NCBI RefSeq assembly: GCF_030285625.1
Contig: NZ_CP127294.1
Location: forward strand, 1,684,001 to 1,748,000
Direction of reading: 5' to 3'
From: Amycolatopsis sp. 2-15
Lineage (GTDB): Bacteria; Actinomycetota; Actinomycetes; Mycobacteriales; Pseudonocardiaceae
DNA length: 64,000 nt
Shown in pieces: positions 61,202-64,000 of this stretch (positions are counted from its first letter, which is position 1; each line of letters opens with the position of its first letter). The translations under genes were made by a program, and so were the position numbers. The notes under the pieces are model-generated. The model worked only from the letters and a program-made list of their open reading frames with translations. It made no database searches and was not told where the DNA came from.

Positions 61202-61858
61202 TCAGCCGAGGCCGGGGCGCGCGAGGCCGGTTTCGTAGGCAAGCACCACGGCCTGCACGCGGTCGCGCAGGTCGAGTTTCGCCAGGATACGGCCCACGTG
61301 CGTCTTCACCGTGGCTTCGGAGAGGAAGAGCGTTTCGGCAATCTCCAGGTTGGACATGCCCTTCGCGATGAGCACGAGAACCTCGCGTTCGCGGTCGGTC
61401 AGCGCCTCGAGCTCGCTCGCGTCGCGCACCGGGGAGCCGCCGGCGCCCACGAAGCGGTCGAGCAGCCGCTTGGTCACCGACGGTGACACCACCGCGTCGC
61501 CCGAAGCGACGGACCGCAGCGCCGACACGAGGTGATCCGGCGGGGTGTCCTTGAGCAGGAAGCCCGACGCGCCGCCCTGCAGGGCCGCGTAGACGTACTC
61601 GTCGAGGTCGAAGGTGGTCATCACCAGCACGCGCGCGGTCCCGGCGGCCACGATCTGCTTTGTGGCCTCCACCCCGTCGAGCACCGGCATGCGCACGTCC
61701 ATGAGCACGACGTCGGGCCGCAGCTCGTCGGCCAGGCGGATGGCCTGCGCGCCGTCGCCGGCCTCGCCCACCACGTCGATGTCGGCCTGCGCGCCCAGCA
61801 CCATGCGGAAGCCGACGCGCATCAGTTCCTGGTCGTCCACGACCACCACTTTGATCAC
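61202..61858 (-). CDS. NarL-family response regulator
   Basis: 218 residues. Receiver with DD at about residue 7-8, phosphoacceptor in VVLMDVRMPVLDG (about residue 53), Lys in GFLLKDTPP. LuxR-type helix-turn-helix at about 150-210 (LTDREREVLVLIAKGMSNLEIAETL). It overlaps the kinase gene by 4 bp. The ABC exporter downstream on the same strand is the likely target. Confidence 0.91.
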   Translation of the reverse strand: MIKVVVVDDQELMRVGFRMVLGAQADIDVVGEAGDGAQAIRLADELRPDVVLMDVRMPVLDGVEATKQIVAAGTARVLVMTTFDLDEYVYAALQGGASGFLLKDTPPDHLVSALRSVASGDAVVSPSVTKRLLDRFVGAGGSPVRDASELEALTDREREVLVLIAKGMSNLEIAETLFLSEATVKTHVGRILAKLDLRDRVQAVVLAYETGLARPGLG

Positions 61859-63093
61859 GGCGCCAACTTAACGGGCAGCACGGCCCGCACCTGCCACCCA
61901 CCGGCGGGCGCGGGGCCCACCTCCAGCGTTCCGCCGTACACGTTCGCGCGCTCCCGCATCCCGATCAGCCCGTTCCCGCCCGCGACCTGCAGCCGCGGGG
62001 CCTTCTTCGACGGCGCAGCGGCGCCCACCGTCACCTGTTCGAGCTGCCGCGCGCGCCCGGCGCCGTCGTCGCGGACGAGCACCTCGACCACGTCGCCAGT
62101 CTTGCTGTCACCCTTGCGGTGCACGCGGACCTCGGCCCGCGCGCCGGTGCCGGCGTGCTTGAGCGTGTTGGTGAGCGACTCCTGCACGATGCGGTAGATG
62201 CCGAGGGAGACGCCGGCGGGCAGGTCGGTGAGGCCTTCACCCACCTCGAGGTCGACGGGCACGCCCGCGCCGCGCATGCGTTCGGCCAGCTCGCCCAGCG
62301 CGTTGGCGTCGGGCTGCGGCACGCGGGGCTCGCCGTCGCCGTGGTCGCCGCGCAGCACCTCGAGCAGCCGGCGCAGCTCGCCGAGGGCGCCGCGGCCCGT
62401 TTCGGAGATCGTGTGCAGCGCGCGGCCGGCCAGCTCCGGGTTCGTCGGCAACGCGAGCGCCGCGCCGTCGGCCTGCACCACCATCACGCTCACGGAGTGG
62501 GCGACCACGTCGTGCAGCTCGCGCGCGATGCGGCCGCGTTCCTCGGCCACGGCGATGCGCGTGGCCTGGTCGCGTTCGGTCTCCAGCAGGTGCAGGCGCG
62601 CTTCCACCTCCAGCTGGTACGCGCGCCGCGCCCCCACGAACTCGCCGAGCGTCCAGCACAGCGCGATGCCGAAGGCGGTGAACAGCGCGTTGCCCAGCCA
62701 CGGTGTCGACTTGTCGGTGAACACCTCGACCCCGGTCAGCAGCACGAGCGCGCCGACGTAGATCAGTCCCTGCTTGCGGCCGATGTAGACCAGGATCGAG
62801 TACAGGCTCATCGCCAGCGCCGCGGCGGAGGAGAAACCGAGCGACAGCGCCCCGTGCGCGATGGCGACGAAGTACACGACATAGGCCGACACCAGCGGTT
62901 TCTTCCGCCGGAACACCAGCGGCACCACCATGGCGACGTCGATCGGCAGCGAGATGAACCACGGCGGCGGGTGGTTCTCGGTCCCGACACTGCCGCCGAC
63001 GAACAGCACGAAGTCGATGAACAGCAGGACCACGGCGAGCAGCGTGTCCCCCGCCATGGGGTGGGCACGCATCCAGAGGCTCAGCCGTCGCAC
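61855..63093 (-). CDS. Sensor histidine kinase (HisKA_3)
   Basis: 412 residues. About five transmembrane helices in residues 10-160 form the membrane sensor domain; HisKA_3 follows with GRIARELHDVVAHSVSVMVVQADGAA (phospho-His near 205) and an ATPase domain (GNGLIGMRERANVYGG). It is translationally coupled to the regulator at 61202-61858. Divergent from the dynamin-like GTPase, with about 125 bp between. Confidence 0.9.
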   Translation of the reverse strand: MRRLSLWMRAHPMAGDTLLAVVLLFIDFVLFVGGSVGTENHPPPWFISLPIDVAMVVPLVFRRKKPLVSAYVVYFVAIAHGALSLGFSSAAALAMSLYSILVYIGRKQGLIYVGALVLLTGVEVFTDKSTPWLGNALFTAFGIALCWTLGEFVGARRAYQLEVEARLHLLETERDQATRIAVAEERGRIARELHDVVAHSVSVMVVQADGAALALPTNPELAGRALHTISETGRGALGELRRLLEVLRGDHGDGEPRVPQPDANALGELAERMRGAGVPVDLEVGEGLTDLPAGVSLGIYRIVQESLTNTLKHAGTGARAEVRVHRKGDSKTGDVVEVLVRDDGAGRARQLEQVTVGAAAPSKKAPRLQVAGGNGLIGMRERANVYGGTLEVGPAPAGGWQVRAVLPVKLAP

Positions 63094-63218
63094 CCGACAA
63101 GATTAGGTCCGCGGCCGGGCAAATCGCGTCATCCTCCGGTAGCACTGTCGGTCGTACTCGCGGTGGTGTGGCATGGCACGATTTCCCGGCGGGACCAGTG
63201 GACGAGAGGGGCGGGGCC

Positions 63219-64000
63219 GTGACGGAGCAGGGGCGCCTCGCGGGCCCGCTGTCGATGTCGGTCGCCAACTTGTGCCACCGGCTCGCCTCGCAGGTCTCGC
63301 CGCGCACGGCCGCCGGGTTCGCCGAAGTGCAGCGCCGGCTCGCAGCGCCGCTGCAGGTGGCCGTGGCCGGGCGGATCAAGTCGGGCAAGTCCACTCTGGT
63401 CAACGCGTTGATCGGCCGCCGGGTCGCGCCCACCGATGTCGGTGAGTGCACGCGCCTGGTCACGCGCTTCCAGTACGGCACGGTCGACCGCGTCGAGGTC
63501 GTGTTCACCGACGGCACCAAGCAGGTGCTGCCGTTCGCCGCCGACGGGTCGATCCCGGCCGAGCTGGGTGTGGACATCAAGAAGGTCTCGCACCTCGAGG
63601 CGTACCTGACCAACGCGGTGCTGCAGGGCATGACCGTGATCGACACCCCGGGGCTGGGCTCGCTCGACGCCGCGTCCGTCTCGCGCACGGAACAGCTGCT
63701 GGGTGCCGCACAGGACGACACCGGTTCGGACAACCTCGACGACACCTCCCGCAACGCCGTCGCCGGCGCGGAAGCCGTGCTCTACGTGGTGACGCAGGGC
63801 GTGCGGGCCGACGACCAGCAGGCGCTCGCCGCGTTCACCGCCGCTACCGCGAGCCGTGAGGCGGGCCCGGTGAACGCGATCGCGGTGCTGAACAAGGCGG
63901 ACACGATCGTCGCGGAGACGGTCGAGGGTTCGGGCGGCGACATCTGGCTGGCGGCGAAGCTGCTGGCGGAAAAGCAGGCGAGCACGCTCAAGCCGCGCGT
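63219..64000 (+). CDS. Dynamin-family GTPase, truncated by the window edge
   Basis: At least 260 residues from the GTG at 63219, with GAGAGGGG upstream; the end lies beyond the window. The GTPase domain shows G1 AGRIKSGKSTLVNAL, G2 region PTDVGECTRLV, G3 IDTPGLGS and G4 NKAD, a P-loop arrangement of the large dynamin-like type, as in IniA/IniC-like and other bacterial dynamin-like proteins. Such proteins act on membranes. It is divergent from the sensor kinase gene and may be a target of it or part of a longer operon. Role uncertain. Confidence 0.85.
   Translation, partial: MTEQGRLAGPLSMSVANLCHRLASQVSPRTAAGFAEVQRRLAAPLQVAVAGRIKSGKSTLVNALIGRRVAPTDVGECTRLVTRFQYGTVDRVEVVFTDGTKQVLPFAADGSIPAELGVDIKKVSHLEAYLTNAVLQGMTVIDTPGLGSLDAASVSRTEQLLGAAQDDTGSDNLDDTSRNAVAGAEAVLYVVTQGVRADDQQALAAFTAATASREAGPVNAIAVLNKADTIVAETVEGSGGDIWLAAKLLAEKQASTLKPR

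Noticed and set aside
1..64000. tRNA or rRNA genes
   Set aside because: I scanned for tRNA-like T-arm and acceptor patterns and rRNA segments and found no convincing candidate; a dedicated covariance search would settle this.

Overview
The window is a very GC-rich actinobacterial chromosome segment, most like Amycolatopsis or another Pseudonocardiaceae genus. I infer this from codon use, from mycobacteria-like envelope genes (GT87 and AftB-like GT-C enzymes, EspG/PPE/DUF3558 genes), and from a gene order matching my recollection of the Mycobacterium tuberculosis block Rv0046c-Rv0058. That block runs ino1, PadR regulator, DUF5318, ponA, GT87, rpsF-ssb-rpsR-rplI, dnaB. Here it appears as dnaB (17.7-19.1 kb), rplI-rpsR-ssb-rpsF (24.0-25.6 kb), GT87 (29.5-31.1 kb), two ponA-type genes (33.5-39.4 kb), DUF5318, padR and ino1 (39.5-41.9 kb), with several insertions.

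Layout. 0-4 kb: end of an SDR gene, TetR regulator, small membrane proteins, ribokinase, then a 0.7-kb gap with a DnaA-box cluster. 4.2-5.8 kb: PTS enzyme I with a DasR-type dre palindrome touching its start codon. 5.9-10.7 kb: DUF1707 protein, a lipoprotein that seems to start at CTG, and a MacSR-like two-component system translationally coupled to an AI-2E family permease. 11.0-15.5 kb: two secreted proteins, one of about 1050 residues made of about 15 chaplin-like repeats. 15.5-17.7 kb: LigB-type dioxygenase, a MarR pseudogene facing an intact MarR gene, and a small protein. 17.7-19.7 kb: dnaB with five same-orientation DnaA boxes upstream. 19.8-23.8 kb: an ESX-associated operon (WXG-like, DUF3558, PPE-like, EspG) plus a frameshifted DUF3558 copy between two 89-bp direct repeats.

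24-28.7 kb: ribosomal protein/ssb operon, then three related surface proteins with similar C-terminal membrane anchors. 28.7-42.6 kb: endonuclease IV, GT87, a divergent ROK regulator/oxidoreductase pair, tandem class A PBPs, DUF5318, PadR, ino1 and a HAD phosphatase. 42.6-51.4 kb: MarR-MFS pair, SdrB-like secreted protein, AftB-like enzyme, SDR, amidohydrolase, a lipoprotein and a CHRD protein. 51.5-63.1 kb: two NarL-type two-component systems, each paired with an ABC exporter, on either side of trmB and a frameshifted gene. 63.2 kb to the end: a truncated dynamin-like GTPase.

The main theme is the cell envelope: PBPs, arabinan-type glycosyltransferases, ESX substrates, anchored surface proteins, the chaplin-like protein and envelope-stress-type ABC/two-component modules. 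The strongest candidate for something little described is the chaplin-repeat protein and its neighbour (11.0-15.5 kb). Next are the dre site at ptsP, the DnaA-box clusters away from oriC, and the repeat-flanked DUF3558 remnant. Factor-independent hairpin terminators are frequent and clear. I see no rRNA, tRNA, CRISPR array or insertion sequence.
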